Positions 51,685 to 63,100 of a stretch of DNA of 64,000 bases are shown one piece after another. The DNA lies in assembly GCA_934463115.1 (NCBI GenBank), contig CAKSIN010000001.1, forward strand, positions 62,001 through 126,000, written 5' to 3'. Source of the stretch: an uncultured Clostridia bacterium (GTDB lineage Bacteria; Bacillota; Clostridia; UMGS1810). Under the pieces are notes generated by a model. It made no database searches and was not told the origin of the DNA. It saw only the letters and a program-made list of their open reading frames with translations. Each line of letters starts with the position of its first letter. Within the stretch, counting starts at the first letter, position 1. The position numbers and the translations under genes are program-made.

Positions 51685-54513
51685 TTATCTTATATAAAAT
51701 GTAAATGATATTTTCTTTTCGTTTAATCTGTAGTCCTCAATCAAATCCGGGCCGCAGCTGTGCGAACCTGTTCCGGAATCTTTGTAGTCTACGCGGATGT
51801 TTGTGCAGCCATTCTTTTCAAGCTCATTGGTGTGGAGTGCTTTTGTCAGAGCATCCGATGTATATGAAGAAACATTTATTTCAAAGACACCGTCTGTTGC
51901 AAACTCAATCCCGGCACCCATTCTGAGCATTTTAACTCCGGTGTGGTTTCCGTGTTCCTGCGGTACAGCGTAGTTAACATACTCGTCGTCTGCGCAGCTT
52001 GTGTACATTCCGGTTTTTGCGTGGCAAATCATGTCAACATAGTTTTCCATTTCGCCCTTGCCGTAGTAGGTAAAGGTGTCGTTTTTAACCGGTGATGTAA
52101 ATTCATAGCCGAGTCTCGGCAGGTATTCAAAGCGAACTTTGTCGGCTATGTCACCGTTTAACGATATCTTAACCGTTCCGTCGTCAAAGAATTCGTATGT
52201 CGACTTAAAGCGGAAGAACGGTCTTCTTGCCACACCGGCAAGACTGCCGCTCAGCACAATTTTGTTGCCTTTTGCGGTAACGGAATACACCTTTGAGAAC
52301 AGGCGGTTGAGGTTTTCGGCGCTTATGTTGTCCTCAAAATATCCCCATTTTTCTTTGTTGTGGCGTTCGTTATCCATGGGCGCGCGCCATGCCGTGAGGC
52401 GAACCGGAGCGCATATCTGCTCTTTCCCGTTTTTTGTTATGGATGTAAATCCGCCGTGGAGCTTGGAGAACACATATTTAAAGTTGCTGCCCTCTGCCAC
52501 AAATTCGCGTCCGTTATCCGTTACATTAAGCGGAGCGCCTGTGGTAATCCTGTTTGCCGCAACCTTCATATCGTGCTCCGTAAATCCGAGTTCATTGCCG
52601 CTTTCGTCGGAAAGAACGGTGCGCAGAACCACAGAATATCTGCATGTTTTCGGAATATTGAACGGTATCTCGATTTTAGCCTTTTTGTGCGGCTCGAGGT
52701 CAAGGCGGTATTCCTTCGACTCAATCTTCTCCCCGTCTGCAAACAGCGCAAGAGTGAGCGTGTATTTGCCAAGGTTTGTAAAGTCGAATCTGTTGGTTAT
52801 TTCAAGCGTTTTGCCCGTGTGCTTAACAGCATAATTCTGGTATGCGTATTTTGCATTGTATGTACCGGCTTTAAAGCTGCGATCCGAAAATACAAGTCCG
52901 TCACAGCAGAAGTTAGCATCATGCGTAGCTTCGTTCCAGTCGCCGCCGTATTTTTGAACACCGTCTTCTATCACGGTGTGGTCTGCCCATTCCCAAATAC
53001 ATCCGCCGATGAGCTTGTCGTATTTGTAGAACCGCTCAACATAGTCGCGCACATCTCCGGGACCGTTGCCCATTGCGTGCGAGTATTCGCAAAGGAAAAG
53101 CGGGCGCTGATCAAAGTCTTCCTGAATTTTGTCGAGGTCGTCGCACGATGTGTACATTTTGCTGCGCAGGCTCACATTCGCCATGTCGGCAACGGTGTTT
53201 GCGCTTTCAAAATGGCGCAGACGTGACGGATCGGTTTTCTCGGTATAATCAAGCATTGCCGCATGATTCCTGCCGAATCCGCTCTCGTTGCCCATAGACC
53301 ACATGATTATGCTTGCATGATTGCGGTCGCGCAGAATCATTCGTTCCACTCTGTCCACAAACGCCTTTTCCCATGCCGGATCATTGCAAATCCAGTCATT
53401 TACGGCATAATTTTTGGGGTATCCGTTGAGGTGAGATGTTGCAAATCCGTGGGTTTCAATATCGGCCTCATCTATCACATAGAATCCCATTTCGTCGCAC
53501 AGATCGAGGAAGTACGGGCTCGGCGGATAGTGCGATGTACGGATGCAGTTGATATTGAGCGATTTCATCTTAACAAGTTCGTCGCGCAGAAATTCGTCGC
53601 TTTCCACATACCCGAAGCGCGGATGAGTGTCGTGGTGGTTTATTCCCTTAAGTTTAACCGAAACACCGTTTATGAACAATCCTTTTTCACTTATCTTTAT
53701 ATCACGGAATCCGACTTTGAACGGCAAATATTCCGTTTTGCCGCATACCACAACGGTGTATAAATACGGATTTTCCGCATTCCAAAGAATGGGTTCGTCA
53801 ATGGAATTGAGTTCGTTGCCGTCGGCGTCAAACACTACATAATTTTTCTCGGACACATTAAGTTTGTTATTGTCTGTTTTAATAACGACATCTTTTATAT
53901 GCCCCTTTTCGCGCGAGAGGAGATATACATCGCGGAATATTCCGCTCATGCGAAAGAAATCCTGATCCTCCATGTAGCTTGCAAAGCACCATTTCAGAAC
54001 TTTAACCGCAAGAGTGTTTTTGCCTTTTTTAATAAATCCGGTTATGTCAAATTCCGACTGCATGTGTGAGCCTGTCGCATATCCGACATATTCTCCGTTC
54101 ACATACACAAAGTGTATCGGCGATACGCCCTCGAACACAATGTACGTTTCACGTCCGTCCCATTCGTCCGAAATCTCAAATTCCGTGGAGTATACACCGC
54201 ACGGGTTAATGTCCGGCACATACGGCGGATCCACGGGATACGGATAGTTGACATTTGTGTAGTTTGGGTTTTCATATCCGTAGCACTGCCACTGACCGGG
54301 AACGTCTATTGTGTTTTCCGGCTTTGCATTTATGTCGGCATCCAAATCACTTTCGTAAAAGTTGAATCCCCATTTTCCGTTAAGGAGTTTGTAATACGGC
54401 GAATCGTTTTTGTTTCCGGCAAGAGCTTTTTCGAGGCTGTCGTACGGAATGTAATATGAGCGCTGCGGCTGCATATTTTCGCCTACTTTTTTCATATTTT
54501 CATAATTGCGCAT
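51685..54513 (-). CDS. lacZ: Beta-galactosidase, glycoside hydrolase family 2
   Basis: 942 residues, slightly shorter than E. coli LacZ (about 1020). Sugar-binding jelly roll with PGQWQCYGYENPNYTNVNYPYP, then the TIM barrel with GINHHDTHPRFGY, acid/base Glu in IIMWSMGNESGFG and nucleophile Glu in RPLFLCEYSHAMGNGPG, and a C-terminal supersandwich (TAWRAPMDNE). No signal peptide, so intracellular. ATG after GGAGGG. Own promoter at 54542-54570; no sugar transporter or regulator adjacent. Confidence 0.94.
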   Translation of the reverse strand: MRNYENMKKVGENMQPQRSYYIPYDSLEKALAGNKNDSPYYKLLNGKWGFNFYESDLDADINAKPENTIDVPGQWQCYGYENPNYTNVNYPYPVDPPYVPDINPCGVYSTEFEISDEWDGRETYIVFEGVSPIHFVYVNGEYVGYATGSHMQSEFDITGFIKKGKNTLAVKVLKWCFASYMEDQDFFRMSGIFRDVYLLSREKGHIKDVVIKTDNNKLNVSEKNYVVFDADGNELNSIDEPILWNAENPYLYTVVVCGKTEYLPFKVGFRDIKISEKGLFINGVSVKLKGINHHDTHPRFGYVESDEFLRDELVKMKSLNINCIRTSHYPPSPYFLDLCDEMGFYVIDEADIETHGFATSHLNGYPKNYAVNDWICNDPAWEKAFVDRVERMILRDRNHASIIMWSMGNESGFGRNHAAMLDYTEKTDPSRLRHFESANTVADMANVSLRSKMYTSCDDLDKIQEDFDQRPLFLCEYSHAMGNGPGDVRDYVERFYKYDKLIGGCIWEWADHTVIEDGVQKYGGDWNEATHDANFCCDGLVFSDRSFKAGTYNAKYAYQNYAVKHTGKTLEITNRFDFTNLGKYTLTLALFADGEKIESKEYRLDLEPHKKAKIEIPFNIPKTCRYSVVLRTVLSDESGNELGFTEHDMKVAANRITTGAPLNVTDNGREFVAEGSNFKYVFSKLHGGFTSITKNGKEQICAPVRLTAWRAPMDNERHNKEKWGYFEDNISAENLNRLFSKVYSVTAKGNKIVLSGSLAGVARRPFFRFKSTYEFFDDGTVKISLNGDIADKVRFEYLPRLGYEFTSPVKNDTFTYYGKGEMENYVDMICHAKTGMYTSCADDEYVNYAVPQEHGNHTGVKMLRMGAGIEFATDGVFEINVSSYTSDALTKALHTNELEKNGCTNIRVDYKDSGTGSHSCGPDLIEDYRLNEKKISFTFYIR

Positions 54514-54541
54514 TTTATCCCTCCGTTAATTGTTTTTCTTA

Positions 54542-54570
54542 GTTATATCACAAAATCGGGCACTTGTAAA
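54542..54570 (-). promoter_or_regulatory. Promoter of the beta-galactosidase gene
   Basis: On the minus strand TTTACA (54570-54565), 17 bp, TATAAC (54547-54542). TTGTAAA at 54564-54570 recurs inverted as TTTACAA about 14 bp further up, a possible operator. Confidence 0.7.
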
Positions 54571-54684
54571 TAGTTTTGCACTCGTTTACAAATTTGACAC
54601 TATTGTTATATAAATCGCATTAAATGATTTGCGTTAAAATCGTAACGCTCCGAAAACAAATTTGACAAAATTCATTTTGCAGAC

Positions 54685-54713
54685 TTGTCTATGTTCCGAA
54701 TGTGTGTTATACT
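54685..54713 (+). promoter_or_regulatory. Promoter of ispG-polC
   Basis: TTGTCT (54685-54690), 17 bp, TATACT (54708-54713), 29 bp before the ispG start. Confidence 0.72.
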
Positions 54714-54742
54714 GATATTAATAATTTAAAGGCGGTCGTGTC

Positions 54743-55780
54743 ATGACGAAAAAAATTAAAATTAAAGATAAATATATAGGCGGAGGAAGCCCAATACTCA
54801 TTCAGTCAATGTGCAATACCAAAACATCGGATGCAGACGCAACTGTGGAACAGATTCTCTCTCTCGAAAAAGTCGGCTGCGACATAATCCGCGTTGCGGT
54901 TCCTGATGAATCAGCGGCTGCGGCTATATCCGATATTAAATCTCGCATTCATATTCCGCTTGTCGCAGATATTCATTTTGATTATCGGCTTGCCCTAAAA
55001 AGTATGGAGTCAGGGGTGGACAAGGTCAGAATCAACCCCGGCAACATCGGTTCCGAAGAGGGTGTGCGACTTGCTGCCCAAATGGCGAAATCAAAGGGTA
55101 TACCGATACGAATCGGCGTAAACAGCGGCTCGGTGGAGCGTGAACTTTTGGAAAAGTACGGTTCCCCCACTCCCGTGGCAATGGTCGAGAGCGCAGAGAA
55201 ACATATTTCAATGCTCAGGAAATATGACTTTGACGATATTGTTGTTTCGCTCAAGGCGTCGGATGTAAAAAAGACAATAGAGGCGTATCGCATAATGCAC
55301 GAAAGATATGATTATCCGCTGCACCTCGGTGTTACCGAAGCCGGTACATTTCTCGGGGGAACGGTAAAATCTGCCGTGGGAATAGGAACGCTGCTTGCAG
55401 AGGGTATCGGAGATACAATACGTGTGTCTCTCACCGATGATCCTGTCAAAGAAGTTATTGTTGCAAAGGAGATTCTTAAATCACTCGGACTCAGAAACGA
55501 TTCGCCGACATTTATATCCTGCCCGACCTGCGGAAGAACGTGTATCGGTCTGATTCCCCTTGCAAAAAAGGTGGAAGAATACCTGACAACCGTAAATAAG
55601 CCGATAACCGTGGCTGTAATGGGATGCGCCGTAAACGGCCCCGGCGAAGCAAGAGAGGCGGATATAGGAATCGCAGGCGGAAAAGGCGAGGGACTTATAT
55701 TCAAAAAAGGAAAAATAGTAAAAAAAGTGCCGGAGGACAGACTTTTTGATGAACTGAAGGCACAAATAGAAGAAATGTAA
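54743..55780 (+). CDS. ispG: 4-hydroxy-3-methylbut-2-enyl diphosphate synthase
   Basis: 345 residues, the compact bacterial GcpE. N-terminal TIM-barrel half (SPILIQSMCNTKTSDADAT; HIPLVADIHFDYRLAL; DKVRINPGNIG) and C-terminal iron-sulfur half with the cluster cysteines in ISCPTCGR and MGCAVNGPGEAREADIGIAGG. Catalyses the reductive ring opening of MEcPP in the MEP isoprenoid pathway. ATG after AAGGCGG. Twelve bases ahead of polC, a gene order frequent in Firmicutes, but the usual dxr and rseP are missing upstream. Confidence 0.96.
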   Translation: MTKKIKIKDKYIGGGSPILIQSMCNTKTSDADATVEQILSLEKVGCDIIRVAVPDESAAAAISDIKSRIHIPLVADIHFDYRLALKSMESGVDKVRINPGNIGSEEGVRLAAQMAKSKGIPIRIGVNSGSVERELLEKYGSPTPVAMVESAEKHISMLRKYDFDDIVVSLKASDVKKTIEAYRIMHERYDYPLHLGVTEAGTFLGGTVKSAVGIGTLLAEGIGDTIRVSLTDDPVKEVIVAKEILKSLGLRNDSPTFISCPTCGRTCIGLIPLAKKVEEYLTTVNKPITVAVMGCAVNGPGEAREADIGIAGGKGEGLIFKKGKIVKKVPEDRLFDELKAQIEEM

Positions 55781-55792
55781 GGAGCATAACAA

Positions 55793-58700
55793 ATGTCACC
55801 GACGATGTACAAACTTGACAGCATAATAAAGGACGTACCGGTGCCGGCGGAGCTTGCCGATACTGTGATATACAGCACAAATGCCGTGTCCGGCGAAAGG
55901 AAAATGTCGGTCACAGTGGTGAGCGAAAACCTTGTACCGTATAATGTAATTGAAGAATACAAGGCGGCTGTCCGCTCGCACTACAAACTCAATGAATTTA
56001 TTCTGCGGATTAAATACGAAAATATTACGATAGATGAAATAGATATAAACCTGTATTACAAAAATCTTGTGTTTTATGTGAATGAAATAATACATGGCGT
56101 CCGCCATTTGTTTAAAGACAGCACAGCCGAGTATGCAGATGGCGTGCTTACCGTTCACTGCATGTACGGTGTGGATATGCTTAATTCACTGAACTGTGCC
56201 GAAACACTGCAAAAACTAATAAAAAGCCAGCTGAAAGCCGATGTCCGTGTTGTGTTTGAGGACGACTGCGACGAGGGGGCGCTTGAAAGGCGCAAAGCCG
56301 AAACACTGAAAAATATATCCGTAAGTGCACCGGCACCTGTTGCCGAACCCAAGGCGGAAGTGTCGGCCGATACTCCGGCAATCCTCGGCAAAGATATATC
56401 GGGAGATACCCCGGTTGCAATTTCGGACATAACGGAGGATGTCGGAATTGTTGTAACCTGCGGCGATATAATAACCCTGGATTCGCGTGAGCTCAAAAGC
56501 GAAAAAACGCTGCTCTCATTCATAATAGCCGATAACAAAAGCGCATACACATGCAAGGCATTTTTGCCCAAGAACAAGGCAAAGGCGATTTTGTCGAACA
56601 TAAAAAAGGGTATGTTTGTAAAGATAAAAGGGCGCGTTCAGTACGACAGCTTTTCCAAAGAAAATACAATTCTTGTAAACGATATGGTAAAGGCAAAAAA
56701 ACACATGCGCACAGACAACAGCTCCGAAAAGCGCGTTGAGCTGCATATGCACTCAAAGATGAGCACAATGGACGGTATGACGGATGTTAAAACACTTGTC
56801 AAAACCGCCGCTGCATGGGGGCACAAGGCTGTTGCCATTACCGACCACGGAAATGTTCAGGCTTTTCCAGACGCTATGCATGCCGCCGGGGATTCAATCA
56901 AGGTGATATACGGTGTGGAATGCTATCTTGTAAACGACAGCTCTCAGATTGTTAAAAACTCAAAAGGGCAGGATCTCGACTCGGAGTTTGTGGTTTTTGA
57001 TATCGAGACAACCGGGCTTCAGCCGGACAGGGAAAAGATTACGGAAATAGGTGCGGTGCGTGTGCGCGGCAGAGAGATAGTAGACAGATTTCAGACATTT
57101 GTCAATCCCGAAAAGCATATACCCCAGCACATTACCGAGCTTACCGGTATAACCGACGATATGGTTGCGGACGCTCCGATAACGGCCGACGCGGTGAAAA
57201 TGTTTTATGATTTTGCCGGCGATGCCGTGCTTGTGGCGCATAATGCAACATTTGACACATCGTTTATCAAAAAAGCCGCGTCGGACAACGGAATGGAATT
57301 TCCGTTTACCGTGCTCGACACGCTTGAGCTTGCGCGCTGCACTGTGGAGGGAACAAAAAACTATAAGCTCGACACATTAACGAGGCATTTTCAGGTTAAG
57401 CTTGCAAATCATCACCGCGCTATAGACGACGCGGCGGCAACGGGCGAGGTTTTTCTGAATCTGCTTGAAATACTGGAACAAAAGGGAATAACAAACCTTG
57501 ACAGCGTGAATACGGCTCTTGCAGGAAAAGCGGATATCAGATCGCTCAAAACATATCATTGCATCATACTTGTTAAAACGCAAAAGGGTATGCGGAATTT
57601 GTACAATCTGATATCAAAATCGCATCTTGATTATTTTTACAAACGGCCGAGAATACCCAAGAGCCTTTTGGAGCAGTACCGCGAGGGGCTCATTGTCGGC
57701 TCGGCATGCGAGGCGGGCGAGCTGTACCGGGCAATAGTGGACAGCCCTTACAACCTTGATTATGACGGGATAGACAGTATCGTTAAGTTCTACGACTACC
57801 TGGAAATACAGCCTCTCGGAAACAATAACTTTATGCTCCGCAACGGAACTGTGTCGTCGGTTGAAGATTTGAAATACATTAACAAAACGATAATTGAATT
57901 CGGCCGCCGCCACAACAAGCTGACCGTTGCAACATGCGACGTGCATTTCTTAAACCCGGAGGATGAGATTTTCCGCCGCGTGCTCATGGCAGGTCAGGGC
58001 TATGACGACGCGGATTTTCAGCCGCCGCTGTATTTAAGGACAACCGAGGAGATGCTGAGGGAGTTTGATTACCTCGGCGATGAACTGGCGCGCGAGGTTG
58101 TAATCGAAAACACGAACAAAATTGCCGATATGATAGACGATGGGATTGTTCCCGTTCCGCCGGACAAGGCGCCGCCGGAGATTCCGAACTCGGACGAAAT
58201 TCTCCGTTCGAGTACATATGAAAAGGCAAAGAGAATCTACGGCGATGATTTGCCAAAAATTGTAAAGGACAGGATAGACGTTGAGCTCAATTCAATTATC
58301 AGCAACGGCTACTCCGTGCTCTATGTTATTGCGCAAAAACTTGTCCGCAAATCAAACAGTGACGGATATCTGGTTGGTTCCAGAGGTTCTGTCGGTTCGT
58401 CGCTTGTGGCTTTCATGAGTGATATAACCGAGGTTAACTCCCTCTGCCCGCACTATGTCTGCCCGAAATGCAAGCACAGCGAATTTATAACGGACGGCAG
58501 CGAGGCGAGCGGATGCGACATGCCCGACAAGGACTGCCCGGAATGCGGCGAAAAGATGATTAAGGACGGCTACGATATTCCGTTTGAAACCTTTTTGGGA
58601 TTCAGCGGAGACAAAGAGCCGGATATTGACCTTAACTTTTCTGGAGATTACCAGCCGAGGGCACACAAGTATATAGAGGAGCTCTTCGGAAAAACCCACG

Positions 58701-60046
58701 TTTTCAGAGCCGGTACAATCGGTACCGTTGCGGAAAAGACGGCATACGGATATGTGAAGAAATACTTCGACGGAAAAGGGCAGTATGTAACCAACGCACA
58801 GATAGAGAGGATTGTTCAGGGATGCACAGGGGTAAAGCGTACCACAGGTCAGCACCCCGGCGGAATAATCGTTGTGCCGAAATCGCGCGATGTGCATGAG
58901 TTTTCGCCGATTCAGCACCCGGCAGATGACAAAGAAAGCGGAGTAATCACTCTGCACTTTGACTATCACTCCATAGATTCGAACCTGCTCAAACTCGATA
59001 TACTCGGACACGATGATCCTACGGTTATCCGAATGCTGCAAGACCTCACGGGAATCGATCCGAGAACCGTTCCCATGGGCGATAAGGACACAATGAGTCT
59101 GTTTTTGGGCACGGAGGCTCTCGGGGTTACTCCGGAGCAGATAAACAGCCCGGTCGGTACATTTGCCGTGCCGGAATTCGGAACAAAATTTGTACGTCAG
59201 ATGCTTGTAGACACCAAGCCGACAACCTTTGCCGAGCTTGTGCGAATATCCGGTTTGTCTCACGGTACCGACGTTTGGCTCGGAAACGCGCAGGAACTTG
59301 TGCGCCAGGGTATCTGCACGCTGAAAGACGCTATCTGTACGCGAGACGATATCATGGTGTATCTTATCCACCACGGCGTGGAAAATGCCAAAGCGTTCAA
59401 GATAATGGAAAGTGTGCGAAAGGGGCGCGGACTCAGCGAGGAATTTGAGGCGATAATGCGCGAAAACAATGTGCCCGATTGGTATATTAAGTCGTGTAAA
59501 AAAATAAAATACATGTTCCCCAAGGCTCATGCCGTGGCATATGTAACGAGTGCATACAGAATTGCATATTTCAAGGTTCACTATCCCAAGGAATTTTACT
59601 GCGCGTATTTTACCGTTCGTGCCGATGAGTTTGATTCCGAGATTATGGCGCGCGGAGAGGAAGAAGCACGCGAGAATCTGAAGATGTTTGAGGCAAAGGA
59701 AGCCGCAAAGGATATTACCGATAAAGAAAAGAATATGATAACTATTCTTGAGGTTGTTGTGGAAATGTATTCGCGCGGACTTACATTTGACAAAATAGAT
59801 TTGTACAAATCCGACGCAACAAAGTTCTTGCCGACAGAGACTGGCATTATTCCGCCTCTTAACGCGCTCCCCGGAGTGGGAACGAATGCCGCAAAGAGCA
59901 TTACGGACGCACGCGGAGAGGAAGAATTTGACTCAATAGAGGATTTGCGCCAACGCTCGGGGATAAACAAAACCGTTCTTGAGGTTATGCGCAGCTCCGG
60001 AATACTTGACGGAATGCCTGAGAGCAGCCAGATGTCGTTTTTCTGA
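55793..60046 (+). CDS. polC: DNA polymerase III alpha subunit, Gram-positive type
   Basis: 1417 residues, normal for PolC (about 1440). Order: N-terminal domain, OB fold (about 215-310), PHP domain (VELHMHSKMSTMDGMTDV; AVAITDHGNVQAF) interrupted by a DEDD 3'-5' exonuclease (FVVFDIETTGLQPDREKITEIGAV; AHNATFDTSFI; HHRAIDDAAATGEVF), then the polymerase core with the Zn-like CxxC segments (CPKCKH, CPECGE) and the catalytic PDIDLNFSGDYQ. The exonuclease insertion separates it from DnaE. Replicative polymerase; starts after AAGGAG, co-transcribed with ispG. Confidence 0.98.
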   Translation: MSPTMYKLDSIIKDVPVPAELADTVIYSTNAVSGERKMSVTVVSENLVPYNVIEEYKAAVRSHYKLNEFILRIKYENITIDEIDINLYYKNLVFYVNEIIHGVRHLFKDSTAEYADGVLTVHCMYGVDMLNSLNCAETLQKLIKSQLKADVRVVFEDDCDEGALERRKAETLKNISVSAPAPVAEPKAEVSADTPAILGKDISGDTPVAISDITEDVGIVVTCGDIITLDSRELKSEKTLLSFIIADNKSAYTCKAFLPKNKAKAILSNIKKGMFVKIKGRVQYDSFSKENTILVNDMVKAKKHMRTDNSSEKRVELHMHSKMSTMDGMTDVKTLVKTAAAWGHKAVAITDHGNVQAFPDAMHAAGDSIKVIYGVECYLVNDSSQIVKNSKGQDLDSEFVVFDIETTGLQPDREKITEIGAVRVRGREIVDRFQTFVNPEKHIPQHITELTGITDDMVADAPITADAVKMFYDFAGDAVLVAHNATFDTSFIKKAASDNGMEFPFTVLDTLELARCTVEGTKNYKLDTLTRHFQVKLANHHRAIDDAAATGEVFLNLLEILEQKGITNLDSVNTALAGKADIRSLKTYHCIILVKTQKGMRNLYNLISKSHLDYFYKRPRIPKSLLEQYREGLIVGSACEAGELYRAIVDSPYNLDYDGIDSIVKFYDYLEIQPLGNNNFMLRNGTVSSVEDLKYINKTIIEFGRRHNKLTVATCDVHFLNPEDEIFRRVLMAGQGYDDADFQPPLYLRTTEEMLREFDYLGDELAREVVIENTNKIADMIDDGIVPVPPDKAPPEIPNSDEILRSSTYEKAKRIYGDDLPKIVKDRIDVELNSIISNGYSVLYVIAQKLVRKSNSDGYLVGSRGSVGSSLVAFMSDITEVNSLCPHYVCPKCKHSEFITDGSEASGCDMPDKDCPECGEKMIKDGYDIPFETFLGFSGDKEPDIDLNFSGDYQPRAHKYIEELFGKTHVFRAGTIGTVAEKTAYGYVKKYFDGKGQYVTNAQIERIVQGCTGVKRTTGQHPGGIIVVPKSRDVHEFSPIQHPADDKESGVITLHFDYHSIDSNLLKLDILGHDDPTVIRMLQDLTGIDPRTVPMGDKDTMSLFLGTEALGVTPEQINSPVGTFAVPEFGTKFVRQMLVDTKPTTFAELVRISGLSHGTDVWLGNAQELVRQGICTLKDAICTRDDIMVYLIHHGVENAKAFKIMESVRKGRGLSEEFEAIMRENNVPDWYIKSCKKIKYMFPKAHAVAYVTSAYRIAYFKVHYPKEFYCAYFTVRADEFDSEIMARGEEEARENLKMFEAKEAAKDITDKEKNMITILEVVVEMYSRGLTFDKIDLYKSDATKFLPTETGIIPPLNALPGVGTNAAKSITDARGEEEFDSIEDLRQRSGINKTVLEVMRSSGILDGMPESSQMSFF

Positions 60047-60048
60047 TT

Positions 60049-60091
60049 AAAATGAGCCTCCAAAAAGCTAAGCTTTTTGGAGGCTCATTTT
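60049..60091. terminator. Bidirectional terminator after polC
   Basis: Two perfect 21-nt arms (60049-60069 and 60071-60091; core GAGCCTCCAAAAAGCT) around a single A, with A-run and T-run ends. Lies between convergent polC and the SLH protein gene and can terminate both. Confidence 0.92.
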
Positions 60092-60127
60092 GCGTTAAGC
60101 TATGTTTTCATACACACTTTATCAGAT

Positions 60128-63100
60128 TTATTTTTCACAAAATCTCATAATAAGTGCTGCGGCTTCAGCTCTGGTTATATTATCGGTCGGGCAGATAAGA
60201 GATTCTCCCTTTCCGTTTATATACCCCTTAGAAACGGCATAGCGTATTGCACTTGTTGCGTATTGCGATATGCTGCTGCTGTCTGTAAATGAAGAAATAT
60301 CAAAGTTGTCTCCGGATGATATATCCTCGCCTTTATACTGCGCGTAACGCATAAGAATTGTTGCCGCCTGTTCGCGCGTTATATTCATATCGGGAGCAAA
60401 TTCCGTATCGGATACACCGTTTACAATTTTGTTTTTGGCTGCCCACGAAACGGAATCCGCATACCATGCGTCGTCCGAAATATCGGTGAACAATGTTTTT
60501 CCGGCTTTCGGGCTTGCGTCTGCTCTGTACAGAACAGTAACAAACATGGCGCGTGTAAGGTTCATATCGGGGGCAAATTCTGTATCGGATACACCGTTCA
60601 TGATATTATTCTTTGCAGCATATACCACATATACGTAATACCACGAACTGTTTATAACATCAGAATACGGATTTGCGAAGTCGGTTGTATCGCCGTTTTG
60701 GGATTCATCATTTTTATCCCATTTTGCATACAGAGTGATGCTTGAGGTAACTTTGGCGGAGAAGTCAAATTTCGTTGTTAACTCCTCGTTCGTATACCAT
60801 CCGGCAAATGTGTATCCGTCGCGTACCGGATCGTCGGGCTTGGATATTGTTGTATCTTTTGCCGCAGTAATACTCTTAATCTCGCTTGCACCGTTCGTAT
60901 TGAATTTAACCGTTACATTTGATGATGATGACGAACCGCCGGAACTTCCCGACCACTTTATGCTGTCATCCGTCGTGTAATCATTTGTGTAGTAAAGAAC
61001 GAGTGAATCGCCGTCTTTGAGCTTAAAGTCGGTTATTGCCACGTTCGGTGCTTTGTCGTTTACCTTGTAGAGCCAGCCGCTGTTAGGGCCTTTGTCAAAT
61101 TGAGCAAGCGTGACATTTCCCTTTGTTACGGATTTAATATAACCGTTGTTAATGCCAACGGCAGTTATACCTGCGTCGGCAAATGCTTTTTTCAAAAGAT
61201 TTGCTGCCGTTGCGCCGCTTGGCATAGTAACGCTTTTCGAAAGCCACTCGGTTTCATTGTCGGAAATAACCGATAATACTACAGAAATATTTGACTTTGC
61301 ACCGCTTCCGCCGTCGTCAATTGTTACATCTTCGGGCAGTTCAACGGTTCCGCTGCCGTTTGATTCAAACGGTTTTGATTCAATCTGCGATGCCGCGTGT
61401 TCCCCGTCTTTCGATTTCAGAGTGTATACGTTAAACGACTCGGATTTTTCAAGCTGTTCAAGGGTAATAAGTGCTCTGAATCCCTGCTCTGTTGCGAGGG
61501 CTTGTGCCTTTTCTCCCTTTTCTCCGTCGGAATAACCGTATGCAAATCCCGTCTTGCTGTCATTAACATAAAGCATTATTGCATCGGCGAGAGTACTTTT
61601 ATTCTTTATAAAGCGTTTGTCGGACTTAATGTCAATTCCGAGAGCGGCAAGACCTGTAATAACCATCGCGTCGGAGTTTATATTTCCGAAAGAGGCATCG
61701 CTGCCTTGAACCATGCTGAGACCTTCCAGCGCTTTTTCTATAAATAAATCAACATCATCGTTGTTGCCTTCAAACCGTGCAAGAGCCGCAAGCGCAGTGC
61801 CGGTTGTGTCTACATCGTCATATTTCTCTCCGCCCCATGTAGAGTAAAAGAGACCGTTTTCACCCTGCGCGTCAATAAGGAGCTTTATCATTTTTTCACG
61901 CTGCGAATCTGTAAGTTCAACATTTCCGGCATCTTCGGCAAGAAGAATCCACGGTGCGCTGTAATGACTGTTTCCGAGATTTGAAGTCTGAAGTTTTTCG
62001 GCATTGTTAAATGATTTTTCGTCTCCGAGCGCAGTAAGATTTTTGCTGTCTGTTCCGAGAGCGGCAAAAATTATTTCGGCTTTTGCACGGTCTGTAACCA
62101 ATGCAGTGTTACCTGATAATTCATTTACCGTAAGGTTAAGGTAATTTTCGGTGTCGGTTGTGTTGTCTCCGAATCCGAGGCGTTCGTAAACGGCCATATC
62201 GAATACAGTCCAATCATCGGACTTGCCCTTATATCCGTTTGCTATGGTATTCATAAGGGTGCGGCGCGCACTTGTTTCTCCGTCTGATTCGGACGGGTAT
62301 ATATTTATTGTTACCGGCTTGCGAATTGATTTTCCGTCGGTGTTGCTCAGACGAATTGTTGCCGTTTCGGTAATGATTTTTCCGGTTTTATTGGGCTTGG
62401 CAAGCGTTGTTTCGAAAACGGAATATTCTATGTATCCCTTTGATATGTCTGCTTCGCCGCGGCTGCATGAAACAGAAATATCGCTGTCGGCATATTCGCC
62501 GTCTTTTATAAACGTGATTGTTTCTCCGACTTTGCAGGATGACGGCACTGCGATAATATCCGCGTATTTGTTCGCTTCGGCTAAAAGTGAGTCGGTAATT
62601 TCGGCCTCGTCGATATAATCATTACTTCCGCTGTTTACAATTGAAGATGCGGAAAGACTTCCGCTTCCGTACAGCCTGAAGGTTTTGCTCTTTTTCCCGA
62701 CGAGGGCTGCATTGACACTGCAATCTTTTATCAGAGGAGCGTATTCGCCCATTCTGCTTCCTGCCTGACCGAGGAGACCGCCGACATATGTGCCGGGAGA
62801 ATATATTGTCGCGTTGTTTGCACACGAATCAAGCTGCACACAGTTTTTGTTCGAACCGACGATACCACCGGTAAATGTGTTGAGATCCGAGCCTGTTGTG
62901 AGTATAATGCCGTTGTTTTCGCAGTTTATGATTTTAAGGCAAATATCTTCCCACCTATACTCCACATTGTCATCGTATCCGCCGACAATTCCGCCGATAC
63001 TTGCGTACGAACGTGCAAGAGAGGATACGGACGCATTATTTATACAGTTTTCGATTACTGTATTCCCACGCGCCCTTGCAGCAATACCGCCTGCAAAGCA

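Noticed and set aside
58352..59581. 409-codon minus-strand ORF inside polC
   Set aside because: Antisense shadow of the polC catalytic region; no recognisable domain.
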